Source: an uncultured Mollicutes bacterium (GTDB lineage: Bacteria; Bacillota_I; Bacilli_A; ML615J-28; CAG-313). From it: a DNA stretch of 64,000 nucleotides. Each line of letters begins with the position of its first letter. The stretch's first letter is position 1. The translations under genes and the position numbers were made by a program. Under the pieces are notes generated by a model. The model worked only from the letters and a program-made list of their open reading frames with translations, was not told the DNA's origin and did not search any database. This document shows positions 26,794 to 37,063 of this stretch, one piece after another. The DNA is taken from NCBI GenBank assembly GCA_900539265.1, contig UQBM01000008.1:1-64000 (forward strand), in the 5' to 3' direction.

Positions 26794-29220
26794 TTATTTT
26801 ACTGGTTTTAAATACCAAATTTTATCTGCATATTCTTTTATACTGCGATCTGCTGCAAATCTTCCTGCCTCACTAATGTTGACAAGTGCCATTTGATTAA
26901 AATGTTTTTTATTTAAATATGCTTCATCCATCTTTTGATGAACCTTCATATAATCCTCAAAATCAGCAAGACACATATAACGATCTGCTATACCACTTGA
27001 GGTTAATAAATAATTAGCAATATTTTCAAAACTCTTTCCAGCAAAACCTTTTTTTAGGGTATTAATAATTCCTCTTAATTCTTTATTACTATTATAAAAA
27101 TAAGTTGAATTATAACCTGTTTTCCATAAATCATCTACTTCTTTAGCACTCATGCCAAAGATAAAAATATTCTCATCACCAACAGCATCACAGATTTCAA
27201 CATTAGCTCCATCCATAGTACCAAAAGTTATTGCCCCATTAATCATAAATTTCATATTACTAGTTCCACTAGCTTCATATCCCGCAAGTGATATTTGTTC
27301 GCTAATTTCGCTTGCTGGCATTAAATATTCTGCTAAAGTAACACAATAATCCTCAATAAAAACAACATTTAACTTTTCCTTCATTTTAGGATTCATTGAA
27401 ATATCTTTAGAAATATAATTGATTAATTCAATTATTTCTTTAGCAAGGTAATATCCTGGAGCTGCCTTAGCACCAAAGATAAAAGTTTGTGGTGTCATTT
27501 TAGTCTCTGGATTTTCTTTTAATTGATTGTATAAACTAATTATTTTTAAAACGTTTAAAAGTTGTCTTTTATATTCATGAAGTCTTTTGACTTGAACATC
27601 AAATCTTGAACTTGGATCTAAAATAATTCCTTGTTTCTTATAAATCATATTAGCAAAATCACATTTATTTAAATATTTAATACGACCAAGTTCATCAATA
27701 ATTTTATCGTTATCGTAATATGATAAAAATTTTCTTAATTCACTTGCATCTTTATACCAACCATGACCAATTGTATCATCTAATAAATTAGATAATCGTG
27801 GATTAGATTGATGTAACCATCTTCTATGAGCAATTCCATTAGTAACATTAGTAAATTTTTCAGGAGTTAATTGATAATAATCACTAAAAATACTTCTTTT
27901 AATTATATCACTATGAAGCGCTGACACACCATTTACTTTGTAACTAGCAATTACACTTAAATTAGCCATCTTTATATAATTATTAGAAATAATGGCCATT
28001 CTATTTATTTTATCCCAATCACCAGGATAAACATTCCATAAATTTGTCGTATATCTACGATTAATTTCTTGTAAAATTTTATAAATTCGAGGAATTGTTT
28101 TTTGAACTAAATCTTCACTCCAACACTCTAAAGCTTCAACTAATACAGTGTGATTCGTATAAGCCACTGTTTTAGTTACAATTTCCCATGCCTCATCCCA
28201 TTCTAATTCATAATCATCCATCATAATACGCATTAATTCAGGAATACAAATAGCAGGATGTGTATCATTGATATGAATGGCAGCATAATTTGGCAATGTA
28301 TGTAAATCACCATAACGTTTAATATGATCATGAATAATATTTTGAATTGAAGCACTAACCAAAAAATACTGTTGTTTTAATCTTAAAGTTTTCCCTTCAT
28401 AGTGATTATCTGATGGATATAAAACCTTTGATATTAATTCAGCTTCTTGATTTTCCATAATTGCTTTCATATAATCACCTTGTGAAAAAGACTTCATATC
28501 AAATTCATTTGCATTACGAGCCTTCCAAAGTCTGAGGGTTGATACAGCATTACTACTACCACCTGAAATTAGTAAATCATACGGCATTGCTTCAACAATT
28601 TTCGAATCATGGTATTCAACCTTCATTTTACCATCTTTTTGATATTCACTAACCCAACCACCAAATCTAACCTTTAGAAGGCGATCACTTCTCGGTACTA
28701 GCCACACTTCACCACCTGGTAGCCAAACATCTGGCATTTCTGTTTGCCAACCATTAACAATTTTTTGTTTAAATAAACCATATTCATAACGAATAGAAAA
28801 ACCTGTTGCTGGATAATCTAAAGAAGCAAGTGAATCCATAAAACAAGCTGCTAAACGTCCAAGTCCACCATTTCCTAGTCCTGCATCATTTTCTTGTTCA
28901 TATAATTCATCCAAATCAAAACCATATTCTTTTAAAACTTCACGATATACATCAACAATGCCAAGATTATAAAGATTTGTTTTTAAACTTCTTCCAACTA
29001 AAAACTCCATACATAAATAATAAATTCGTTTTGATTTTTGTTCCTTAACTTTACGATTAAATTGTTTCTTTTTTTCTAGTAAAATGTCTAAAACGGACAT
29101 ACTAACGGCTTTATACATTTGATCAATACTAGCATCACTTGGCGTAACCCCAAAATAGCTTGCTAGTTTCTCCTCTAAATGCATCTTCGTATTGTCAATT
29201 TCTATTTGCTGTTTGGGCAT
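26794..29220 (-). CDS. glgP: Glycogen/maltodextrin phosphorylase
   Basis: 808 aa GT35 enzyme that releases glucose-1-phosphate from alpha-1,4-glucan. GNGGLGRLAACFMDSLA, RVSLAGYEASGTSNMK-type sequence (here SLAGYEASGTSNMKFM, with the PLP-binding Lys near residue 656) and HINDTHPAI are present. It is the last gene of the glgB-C-D-A-P run, 10 bases after glgA. With both synthesis and breakdown in one transcript, the organism probably stores glycogen. Confidence 0.96.
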   Translation of the reverse strand: MPKQQIEIDNTKMHLEEKLASYFGVTPSDASIDQMYKAVSMSVLDILLEKKKQFNRKVKEQKSKRIYYLCMEFLVGRSLKTNLYNLGIVDVYREVLKEYGFDLDELYEQENDAGLGNGGLGRLAACFMDSLASLDYPATGFSIRYEYGLFKQKIVNGWQTEMPDVWLPGGEVWLVPRSDRLLKVRFGGWVSEYQKDGKMKVEYHDSKIVEAMPYDLLISGGSSNAVSTLRLWKARNANEFDMKSFSQGDYMKAIMENQEAELISKVLYPSDNHYEGKTLRLKQQYFLVSASIQNIIHDHIKRYGDLHTLPNYAAIHINDTHPAICIPELMRIMMDDYELEWDEAWEIVTKTVAYTNHTVLVEALECWSEDLVQKTIPRIYKILQEINRRYTTNLWNVYPGDWDKINRMAIISNNYIKMANLSVIASYKVNGVSALHSDIIKRSIFSDYYQLTPEKFTNVTNGIAHRRWLHQSNPRLSNLLDDTIGHGWYKDASELRKFLSYYDNDKIIDELGRIKYLNKCDFANMIYKKQGIILDPSSRFDVQVKRLHEYKRQLLNVLKIISLYNQLKENPETKMTPQTFIFGAKAAPGYYLAKEIIELINYISKDISMNPKMKEKLNVVFIEDYCVTLAEYLMPASEISEQISLAGYEASGTSNMKFMINGAITFGTMDGANVEICDAVGDENIFIFGMSAKEVDDLWKTGYNSTYFYNSNKELRGIINTLKKGFAGKSFENIANYLLTSSGIADRYMCLADFEDYMKVHQKMDEAYLNKKHFNQMALVNISEAGRFAADRSIKEYADKIWYLKPVK

Positions 29221-29230
29221 ACCTTTTCAC

Positions 29231-30691
29231 CTATTTTTCTAAAATTTCCTCATACATCCTAATATATTGCTTAGCTGATGTACTCCATCCAAAATCTTTA
29301 TTCATAACCATCTCCACTTGTTTACTCCAAAGATCTTTATTTTGGTAATCATTTAAAGCTCTTAAAATTGTCTTTAACATATCACAAGCATCAAATCCAC
29401 AGAATGTATAACCATTTCCATTACTGAAAGAAAAATCGCGAATACTATCCTTTAATCCACCAGTTTCTCTAACAATTGGAATTGAACCATATCGAGATGC
29501 AATCATTTGTGATAAACCACAAGGTTCTGATTTAGATGGCATTAAAAAAATATCACTTGATGCATAAATTTTTCTTGATAAATCTTGATTAAAAGCAATA
29601 ATTACTCTCAATTTATTTTTATGTCGATATTCTAAATCCTTAAAATATCCCTCATAATAAGGATCACCTGTACCAAGTAAAACAAACTGAACCTTTTGGG
29701 TAAGTAAATCTTCAAAAATATCCTTTACTAAATCTAATCCTTTATGTGAAACTAGTCTTGATACCATTCCAATCATTGGTATATCTTTATCTACTGGTAA
29801 ATCTAACATATTTTGAAGTTCTTCTTTATTCTTTAATTTTGCCTCGATAGTTTTTTTATCATAATTTTCAAATAAAGCTTTATCTTTAGCAGGATTATAA
29901 AAAACTTTATCAATACCATTTAAAATTCCCTTTAATTTTCCTTCACCTTTAACTCTTACAGTCTCGTATTCTAATCCATGGGCAAATTCTTTTTGTAAGA
30001 TTTCTTCAGCGTAAGTAGGACTAACCGTCGTAACAAAATTAGCTGCCTCCATTGCACCTTTCATAATATTAACTTTTCCTAAATATTCAAGTAAATATCC
30101 ATCATTAAATGAAAGACCAAAAACATCTTCAATAATATCTTGATCATATGCGTATATTCCTTGATATTCAATATTATGAATAGTGAAAACAGTTTTTACT
30201 TTTGTAAAACGACTATCGTGATAATAAAGCGTTCTAAGATATATTGGAAGCATTCCCGCTTGCCAATCATGCACATGAATAATATTAGGAATTTCATCTA
30301 TAAAAATCATAACATCGATTGCTGCTTTGCTAAAGAAAGCAAATCTTTCAGCATCATCAAAATAACCATAAAAATTATCACGTTTAAAATAATACTCATT
30401 ATCGATAAAATAATATTTTACACCATTTTCTTCATATTTAAAAATTCCACAATATTGATTTCTCCACGAAAGTTTTGTTGTAGTTTGTCCAATATAAACA
30501 AGTTTATTTTTATATGCTTGATTAAGTTTAGCATAAAGTGGTAAAATAACACTTACCTCAAATTCACCTTTTGCATTTTTTAAAATTCTTTTCGGTAATG
30601 AGCCAATAACATCACCAAGACCACCAGAAGCAAAAAATGGTTGTGCTTCACTTGCCACAAAAAATATTTTTTTTACTTTATTTTCGCCCAT
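29231..30691 (-). CDS. glgA: Glycogen synthase
   Basis: 486 aa GT5 enzyme using ADP-glucose. N-terminal ADP-glucose site reads PFFASGGLGDVIGSLPKR; the C-terminal half holds PSKSEPCGLSQMIASRYGSIPIVRETGGL. ATG at 30691 follows AAGGAGGA; a TTG two codons earlier is less likely. It lies 25 bases after glgD. Confidence 0.96.
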   Translation of the reverse strand: MGENKVKKIFFVASEAQPFFASGGLGDVIGSLPKRILKNAKGEFEVSVILPLYAKLNQAYKNKLVYIGQTTTKLSWRNQYCGIFKYEENGVKYYFIDNEYYFKRDNFYGYFDDAERFAFFSKAAIDVMIFIDEIPNIIHVHDWQAGMLPIYLRTLYYHDSRFTKVKTVFTIHNIEYQGIYAYDQDIIEDVFGLSFNDGYLLEYLGKVNIMKGAMEAANFVTTVSPTYAEEILQKEFAHGLEYETVRVKGEGKLKGILNGIDKVFYNPAKDKALFENYDKKTIEAKLKNKEELQNMLDLPVDKDIPMIGMVSRLVSHKGLDLVKDIFEDLLTQKVQFVLLGTGDPYYEGYFKDLEYRHKNKLRVIIAFNQDLSRKIYASSDIFLMPSKSEPCGLSQMIASRYGSIPIVRETGGLKDSIRDFSFSNGNGYTFCGFDACDMLKTILRALNDYQNKDLWSKQVEMVMNKDFGWSTSAKQYIRMYEEILEK

Positions 30692-30715
30692 GTTCAATCC
30701 TCCTTATGATTTTTA

Positions 30716-31831
30716 TTAAACCATTGTATTTTTTCCAAGATAATATGGAATTTTTTCACAACCTGATAAATTATTACGATTACGAATTGTAACATTTTTA
30801 TCCGTAATTACATAATTTAATTTAACATTGTCACCAGTAATTGTATCTTGCATTAAAATTGAATTTTTAACAATCGTGCCTCTACCAATTTTTACTCCTC
30901 TAAATAAAATACTATTGATAACTGTTCCTTCTATTTCACAGCCATCAGCAATAAAACTATTTTCAACTTTAGCATTAAAGCCATATCTAGTTGGAGCCGA
31001 ATCCCTTACCTTAGTATAAACACGATGATTTTTATTTCCAAACAAAGCATCTTTAGTTTCATGATTTAAAAGAGCCATATTATATTTGAAATAATTTTCC
31101 ATTGAATTAACGTGTAGATAAACACCTTTATGTTCATACCCATAGATTTTTAAACTTTTAATATTATTAAAGATTAAATCTCGGTGGAATGATTCCATTC
31201 CTTGTGAAATTGCTTCTTCTAATAGACCTTGTAACAATCTTCTATTCATTATGAACATATTAATACATGAATTCGTAATTGTACCAATCTTTGATTTTAA
31301 ATTCGCTTTTGTTATTCTTCCCTCTTCATTCAAGATAAAATTCATATTTTTTTCTAAGTCTTTTTCACATTTTCCATGTCGATATAAAATCGTTATGTCA
31401 GCACTTTTATTAAGATGGAAATCAAAAATTTCATTGAAATCTATTATATTAGCACTATCACAATCCATTAATACTACTAATTCTTCCTTTTGATTTTCAA
31501 TAAATCCTTTTATACTAATTAAAGCTTCCAACCTACTTGTATATAAAGTATCTATTTTATAATTACCAAAAGGTGGAAAGATGACTAAACCTCCATTTCT
31601 TCTTGAAAGATCCCAATCTTTTCCCGAACCTAAATGATCCATTAATGATTGATAATTTTTTTGTGCTAAAATGCCAACATTATCAACTCCAGCATTTACA
31701 AGATTTGATAAGGCAAAATCTATTAACCGGTATCTACCGCCAAAAGGAATAGAAGCTGAAGTTCTTTTTCGTGTTAATTCATCAATTGTTTCATTATGTA
31801 TATTCGAAAATATTATGCCTAATGCTTTCAT
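30716..31831 (-). CDS. glgD: Glucose-1-phosphate adenylyltransferase subunit GlgD
   Basis: 371 aa. It has the nucleotidyltransferase fold (about 1-240) and a C-terminal left-handed beta-helix, but is more divergent than GlgC: the N-terminal loop is IIFSNIHNETIDELTRKRTSASIPFG rather than the GGxGxRL loop, as is typical of the regulatory/assisting GlgD subunit. GlgC and GlgD form a heteromer that makes ADP-glucose in Firmicutes. It lies 3 bases after glgC. Confidence 0.93.
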   Translation of the reverse strand: MKALGIIFSNIHNETIDELTRKRTSASIPFGGRYRLIDFALSNLVNAGVDNVGILAQKNYQSLMDHLGSGKDWDLSRRNGGLVIFPPFGNYKIDTLYTSRLEALISIKGFIENQKEELVVLMDCDSANIIDFNEIFDFHLNKSADITILYRHGKCEKDLEKNMNFILNEEGRITKANLKSKIGTITNSCINMFIMNRRLLQGLLEEAISQGMESFHRDLIFNNIKSLKIYGYEHKGVYLHVNSMENYFKYNMALLNHETKDALFGNKNHRVYTKVRDSAPTRYGFNAKVENSFIADGCEIEGTVINSILFRGVKIGRGTIVKNSILMQDTITGDNVKLNYVITDKNVTIRNRNNLSGCEKIPYYLGKNTMV

Positions 31832-31834
31832 AAA

Positions 31835-33043
31835 CTATTCTTCCTTTCCTTCATTTTTAACATTTTCTTCAATATTAGCGCCTTGTTTAACAATTGAACC
31901 ATCATCAATTGTAACATCTCGACCAATAACAGCAATTTCAACATCGTCAGCTTTAGGACTTCCAATATGAACACCTTTGCCAATAACAACATTCTCATCA
32001 ATTATACTATATTCAATAATTGAATCTTCTCCGATAACTGTATTAGCAAAAATAACACTATCTTTGATAACCGCTCCTTTTTTAATAACAACACTAGAAC
32101 CAATAATACTATTAATAACGGTTCCTTCTATTTTTGCTCCATCTGTTATGAGCGAATTAGATAATACAGCATCTTTTGCAATATATTGTGGCTCAATCCC
32201 TACATTTCTTGAATGAATTTTCCAAAATGGATTATAAATATCAAAAGCAGGATCTTCACCAATTAAATCTTGATTAGCTTCCCATAAACTTTTAATTGTC
32301 CCTACATCTTTCCAATATCCCTTAAAAGGATAGGCAATCATTTTTTCCCCACTTGCAAGCATTGTTGGAATAATATTTTTCCCAAAGTCATTTTGACTAT
32401 TAGGATTTTGCGCATCTTCTTTTAAATATTTAAATAATTTGTCTTTTTTAAAAATATAAATTCCCATTGAAGCAAGGTTACTTTTAGGATATTTAGGTTT
32501 TTCTTCAAAATCAGTAATTTGATTATGATTATCAGTATTCATAATCCCAAAACGACTGGCTTCTGTTAGTGGAACCTCTAATACTGCAATCGTACAATCA
32601 GCATTAGTTTTAATATGTTCATTTAACATCATATTATAATCCATCTTATAAATATGATCGCCTGATAAAATTAAAACATGATCTGGATCATAATTTTCAA
32701 TAAATCCTAAATTTTGATAAATTGCATTAGCAGTCCCTTTATACCACTCACTACCATATTTTGCTTGATATGGTGGTAAAATATGAACACCGCCAAAAGT
32801 TCTATCTAAATCCCATGGTTGACCATTACCAATATACTCATTTAAAACAAGTGGTTGATACTGTGTTAATACTCCCACCGTATCAATATTAGAATTTACA
32901 CAATTTGATAAAGTAAAATCAATAATGCGATATTTTGCACCAAAAGATACTGCCGGTTTGGCAACCTTTGTTGTTAATGCATATAATCTACTTCCTTGTC
33001 CACCAGCTAAAAGCATTGCTACACATTTTTTTTGACTATACAT
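31835..33043 (-). CDS. glgC: Glucose-1-phosphate adenylyltransferase catalytic subunit
   Basis: 402 aa. Catalytic features are complete: AMLLAGGQGSRLYALT, KPAVSFGAKYRIIDF, LSGDHIYKMDY and FEEKPKYPKSN. The C-terminal beta-helix (about 290-390) follows. It makes ADP-glucose for GlgA. It is 1 base after glgB and directly before glgD. Confidence 0.97.
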   Translation of the reverse strand: MYSQKKCVAMLLAGGQGSRLYALTTKVAKPAVSFGAKYRIIDFTLSNCVNSNIDTVGVLTQYQPLVLNEYIGNGQPWDLDRTFGGVHILPPYQAKYGSEWYKGTANAIYQNLGFIENYDPDHVLILSGDHIYKMDYNMMLNEHIKTNADCTIAVLEVPLTEASRFGIMNTDNHNQITDFEEKPKYPKSNLASMGIYIFKKDKLFKYLKEDAQNPNSQNDFGKNIIPTMLASGEKMIAYPFKGYWKDVGTIKSLWEANQDLIGEDPAFDIYNPFWKIHSRNVGIEPQYIAKDAVLSNSLITDGAKIEGTVINSIIGSSVVIKKGAVIKDSVIFANTVIGEDSIIEYSIIDENVVIGKGVHIGSPKADDVEIAVIGRDVTIDDGSIVKQGANIEENVKNEGKEE

Positions 33044-33044
33044 C

Positions 33045-34886
33045 TTATTTTTTCACCTTCCTTAATATTATTCCACAACTATATGGTAAATTTAATTTTA
33101 ATTTTCCATTTTGAGTATAGATTATCTCGCCTTCTAATTCGTTTCTTCCTCCATATTTTTTATCATTACTACACATAATAATTTCATATTCTCCATCCTC
33201 AACATATATTATATAATCATTCCAATCACAAAATGAAAAATTTAATACGACAATTAATTGACTATTATCAAAGGAAATTCTTTTATATGCTAAAACATTA
33301 TGATTTTCATCATTAACTACTATCCATCTAAAACCATCCCAATTGATTTCATTTTCAAATAAGGCTTTTTCTTTTTTATAAAGACAATTTAATTCTTTCA
33401 CAAACCTTTGTAATTTTTGATGATTATCATAATTAAGAACACTCCAATCTAATTCTCTTGCTTCACTCCATTCTCTAAATTGACCAATCTCGCCTCCCAT
33501 AAATAATAATTTTTTGCCAGGATGAGTCATCATATACAAATAATATGCTCTAAGACCTGCAAATTTTTGATTATAATCTCCTGGCATTTTACTTATCATT
33601 GAACCCTTCATATGAACAACCTCGTCATGACTAAGTGGTAAAATAAAATGTTCACTAAAAATATATGTAAGCTGAAAAGTTAATTTATGGTGATCATAGC
33701 ATCTAAATAAAGGATCTGTTTTGATATAGGCAAGAGTATCATTCATCCATCCCATATTCCATTTATAATCAAAGCCAAGGCCACCATCAGTAGTTGGTGC
33801 AGTAATTTTAGGGTAGGCCGATGACTCTTCTGCAATCATTAAAACACCTGGATAATATTCGTGAACAATAGCATTCACTTTTTGTAAGAAAGCTACAGCT
33901 TCCAAATTAATATTTGTACCAAAACTATTAGGATGCCAAGCACCTTCTTTTCTTCCATAATCTAAATATAGCATTGATGCTACAGCATCCACTCTAATCC
34001 CATCTATATGAAATTTATCAAATAAAAAAACTGCATTTGATACTAAAAAAGATTGAACTTCAGTTCTACCATAATCAAAACATCTTGTTCCCCATCCATC
34101 ATGTTCTTTTCTAGTAATATCTCTTGGTTCATATAAACTATCTCCGTCAAAATCAATTAATCCATGAGAATCTTTTGTAAAATGACCAGGTACCCAATCC
34201 ATAATAACACCAATATCATTTTGATGCATAATATCAACAAATCTCATAAAATCTTTAGGTGTACCATATCTCGATGTTATAGCATAATAACCCGTTACTT
34301 GATACCCCCAAGAAGGATCATAAGGATATTCAGAAAGTGGCATAATTTCTATATGAGTATACCCCATTTCTTTAACATAACTAGCTAATTCAATCGCCAA
34401 CTTTTGATAATCAAAAAACTCACCGTTTTGATATTTTTTCCAAGCTCCAAGATGTACTTCATAAATATTAATTGGGGATGAAAGTGATTGTCTTTCCTTT
34501 CTACTATTTAGCCATTTTTCATCATTAAATTTATATCCATCTAAATTATATACCTTTGATGCTCTTGAAGGCCTCAATTCACAATGATATCCATAGGGAT
34601 CACTTTTAAACAATAACCGATTATCATTAGTTAAAATAGCATATTGATAACAATCATATTCGGCAACATTAAATATTTTAATTTCATATATTCCATTATT
34701 TGAAATTTTTTTCATTACATGAGATGTTGTATCCCAATTATTGAACTCCCCAACTACTGATACAATCCTTGCGTTTGGCGCAAACACTCTAAAAATAGTG
34801 TAATCTTTATTAAAATGAGCACCAAGTAATTCATATGATCGATAGTTGGTACCCTGATGAAAATAATAAATTCCTTGTTCTTCCAT
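33045..34886 (-). CDS. glgB: 1,4-alpha-glucan branching enzyme
   Basis: 613 aa GH13 enzyme that adds alpha-1,6 branches to glycogen. An N-terminal CBM48 domain (about 15-110) precedes the catalytic barrel with DGIRVDAVASMLYLDYG (nucleophile Asp), IAEESSAYP (acid/base Glu) and LPLSHDEVVH, and a C-terminal beta domain. First gene of the glg operon behind its own promoter; the ribosome-binding site GGTAGGG is atypical. Confidence 0.96.
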   Translation of the reverse strand: MEEQGIYYFHQGTNYRSYELLGAHFNKDYTIFRVFAPNARIVSVVGEFNNWDTTSHVMKKISNNGIYEIKIFNVAEYDCYQYAILTNDNRLLFKSDPYGYHCELRPSRASKVYNLDGYKFNDEKWLNSRKERQSLSSPINIYEVHLGAWKKYQNGEFFDYQKLAIELASYVKEMGYTHIEIMPLSEYPYDPSWGYQVTGYYAITSRYGTPKDFMRFVDIMHQNDIGVIMDWVPGHFTKDSHGLIDFDGDSLYEPRDITRKEHDGWGTRCFDYGRTEVQSFLVSNAVFLFDKFHIDGIRVDAVASMLYLDYGRKEGAWHPNSFGTNINLEAVAFLQKVNAIVHEYYPGVLMIAEESSAYPKITAPTTDGGLGFDYKWNMGWMNDTLAYIKTDPLFRCYDHHKLTFQLTYIFSEHFILPLSHDEVVHMKGSMISKMPGDYNQKFAGLRAYYLYMMTHPGKKLLFMGGEIGQFREWSEARELDWSVLNYDNHQKLQRFVKELNCLYKKEKALFENEINWDGFRWIVVNDENHNVLAYKRISFDNSQLIVVLNFSFCDWNDYIIYVEDGEYEIIMCSNDKKYGGRNELEGEIIYTQNGKLKLNLPYSCGIILRKVKK

Positions 34887-34910
34887 TATAGAACCCTACC
34901 TTTTTTACTA

Positions 34911-34939
34911 ATTATACCATAATTAGAAAATATATGCAA
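34911..34939 (-). promoter_or_regulatory. Promoter of the glycogen operon
   Basis: TTGCAT (34934-34939), 17-base spacer, TATAAT (34911-34916) on the minus strand. The transcript would begin about 20 bases before glgB. No operator is obvious. Confidence 0.75.
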
Positions 34940-35070
34940 TTGTTAATAAATTATTTATTTTTACTATTATTTTAATGTAAAACGATTTTTTCCTATTCTA
35001 AAAAGCAAATTATACATAATATAGTATAAAATATGATATAATTTACTATCATATGGAGGTTATTATACAA

Positions 35071-35598
35071 ATGTTTTCTTTTATTTCAATTGCCATTATT
35101 GTATTCGTTACTATTATTTTTTCTTTTATTATTATTAGTATTATTATTTCTAATTTTAAAAAGAAAAAAAATTATAGTGATGAAAATTATATTGTCAAAA
35201 ACAATATAAATAATAAGGCAGATACATCATTTGTTATTTATCAAGATACAAATCTTAATAAAACTAATCATAAATTAAGCAAATTTTTTTATGCTTTTTA
35301 TCTTTGTGGTTTTACTATTATTTGGATTTCAATATTAATTTCTATCATTATTCTAACATCATCTGAAAATCTTGGTATAATACGAATTGCCTTTATTCCT
35401 TTTATATTAGCATCTATTCTTTTAATTATCACAACTGTAAAAGCTTTTATTACCGCTTTTAAAACTAAGAAAAATAAAATTTCTGCAAGCAATACTATTC
35501 CAAATGAATATTTTGTCAAAATGTGTACTAATTGCGGTGGTGAATTAAGCCAAAATGACAAATTTTGCCCATTTTGTGGAAAAGAAATAAAATATTGA
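35071..35598 (+). CDS. Membrane protein with C-terminal zinc ribbon
   Basis: 175 aa from ATG 35071, which has GGAGG 11 bases upstream (an ATG at 35053 overlaps that site). One transmembrane segment near the N-terminus, a short Lys/Asn-rich stretch, two more hydrophobic segments (about 75-130), and a zinc ribbon at the end: CTNCGGELSQNDKFCPFCGKE. Such zinc-ribbon membrane proteins are common in Firmicutes with no set function. It stands alone between convergently transcribed regions, with a terminator after it. Confidence 0.7.
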   Translation: MFSFISIAIIVFVTIIFSFIIISIIISNFKKKKNYSDENYIVKNNINNKADTSFVIYQDTNLNKTNHKLSKFFYAFYLCGFTIIWISILISIIILTSSENLGIIRIAFIPFILASILLIITTVKAFITAFKTKKNKISASNTIPNEYFVKMCTNCGGELSQNDKFCPFCGKEIKY

Positions 35599-35906
35599 TT
35601 TTTATAATTTTTAATAGATATTTGGATATTTATTTGTCATTTTTTATATAAATTTATTTATTTACATCACAATTTTCTCATTCATTTTACAATTTAACTA
35701 AAAAATTTATAAATATATTTTTCTATATTATTATTTTTGATTTCTATAAATTATTTATGCATATTTATTGATAAACTTTTAAATCAAATATCAATAAATT
35801 TAAATCTTATTAATCAATTTTGATTAATAAGATTTTTTTTGTTTTTATTATTTTTTTAGTATAAAATTATTTTATCAAGTAATTTTAAAAACCTGTGCTT
35901 TTATCA
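35599..35906. other. AT-rich intergenic stretch
   Basis: No gene is visible between the zinc-ribbon gene and the glycosyltransferase promoter. The stretch is extremely A/T-rich and holds only the terminator at 35803-35840 and the promoter that starts at 35907. Confidence 0.6.
35803..35840 (+). terminator. Terminator after the zinc-ribbon gene
   Basis: AATCTTATTAATCA/TGATTAATAAGATT inverted repeat followed by eight T on the plus strand, though about 200 bases after the stop codon. Confidence 0.8.
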
Positions 35907-35935
35907 ATGACATCTTTTTTATTGTTTCATATTAT
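35907..35935 (+). promoter_or_regulatory. Probable promoter of the glycosyltransferase-collagen pair
   Basis: ATGACA (35907-35912), 17-base spacer, TATTAT (35930-35935). The GGAGG of the first gene lies about 35 bases downstream. Confidence 0.55.
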
Positions 35936-35975
35936 ATAGAGAACCTGATTATGTTTATAGTATAAAGGAGGAAAA

Positions 35976-37052
35976 ATGGTTACAATTAGTTTATGTATGA
36001 TCGTCAAAAACGAAGAGGATACTTTAGCGCGCTGTCTCGATTGTATTAAGGATATCGTCGATGAAATAATTATTGTTGATACTGGTTCTACTGATCATAC
36101 AAAAGAAATTGCAAAAAATTATACAAATTTAGTATATGACTTTAAATGGATTGATGATTTTTCAGCAGCTCGTAATTATTCTTTCTCAAAAGCAACTAAA
36201 GATTATTGTCTATGGTTAGATGCAGATGACATAATTTCAAAAGAAAATCAAGAAAAACTTAAAAAATTAAAAGAAACATTAACAATAGATATTGACTTTG
36301 TTATGATGCAATATCAAATTGCATGGGATGAATTTAATAATCCTACTTTTCTATACTATCGAGAACGTCTAATTCGTAACAATAAACTTTATCTTTGGGA
36401 AGGTGAAATACATGAAGTTATTACAACAAAGGGTAAAATTATTTATTCAGATATAATTATAATTCATAAAAAAATTCATAAAACTGACCCTAATAGAAAT
36501 ATTAATATTTTTGAAAAATTAATTAATAGTGGTAAAAAATTATCTTTAAGGCATCAATTTTATTATGCTAGAGAATTATATTATCACAAAAGATATAAAG
36601 AGGCTATAACATACTTGGAAAATTTTATAAAAAATCCTAATGCATGGCTAGAAAATAGACTTGATGCAATAAGAATTTTATCATTTTGTTATAATAAAGA
36701 AAATTTAAAAGAGAAAATTCTTCCAACTCTTTTATATAGTTTAGAATTGGATATACCTAGAGCTGAAATTTGTTGTGAAATTGGACAATATTTTCTAAAT
36801 AAAAAACAATATAAACTAGCAATATTTTGGTATGAACTTGCACTAACAAGACCTCAAGAAAGTAAATCAGGTGGATTTATCTTATCTGATTGTTATGGTT
36901 ATATTCCAAATATGCAACTATGTGTTTGTTATTATCATTTAGGAGAATACAATATTGCTAATGAATATAATGAAAAAGCAGGAATATTAAAACCCAATGA
37001 TAACAATTATAAGATAAATAAAAAATTTTTTCAAAATTTATTAAATATATGA
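35976..37052 (+). CDS. Family 2 glycosyltransferase with helical-repeat C-terminus
   Basis: 358 aa. The N-terminal GT2 domain (about 1-200) has ISLCMIVKNEEDTLARCLD, IIIVDTGSTDHTKEIA and the metal-binding LWLDADD. The C-terminal part (about 190-340) is made of TPR-like helices, e.g. YARELYYHKRYKEAITYLENF and KKQYKLAIFWYELAL. This domain order is seen in protein glycosyltransferases such as SunS-like enzymes. AAAGGAGG precedes the ATG, and its TGA overlaps the ribosome-binding region of the collagen-like gene. Glycosylation of that Thr-rich neighbour is the obvious inference. Confidence 0.85.
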   Translation: MVTISLCMIVKNEEDTLARCLDCIKDIVDEIIIVDTGSTDHTKEIAKNYTNLVYDFKWIDDFSAARNYSFSKATKDYCLWLDADDIISKENQEKLKKLKETLTIDIDFVMMQYQIAWDEFNNPTFLYYRERLIRNNKLYLWEGEIHEVITTKGKIIYSDIIIIHKKIHKTDPNRNINIFEKLINSGKKLSLRHQFYYARELYYHKRYKEAITYLENFIKNPNAWLENRLDAIRILSFCYNKENLKEKILPTLLYSLELDIPRAEICCEIGQYFLNKKQYKLAIFWYELALTRPQESKSGGFILSDCYGYIPNMQLCVCYYHLGEYNIANEYNEKAGILKPNDNNYKINKKFFQNLLNI

Positions 37053-37063
37053 AAGGAGAAAAA

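Noticed and set aside
30140..30544. Plus-strand open frame of 134 aa inside glgA
   Set aside because: Antisense shadow of a well-conserved enzyme; no ribosome-binding site and biased composition.
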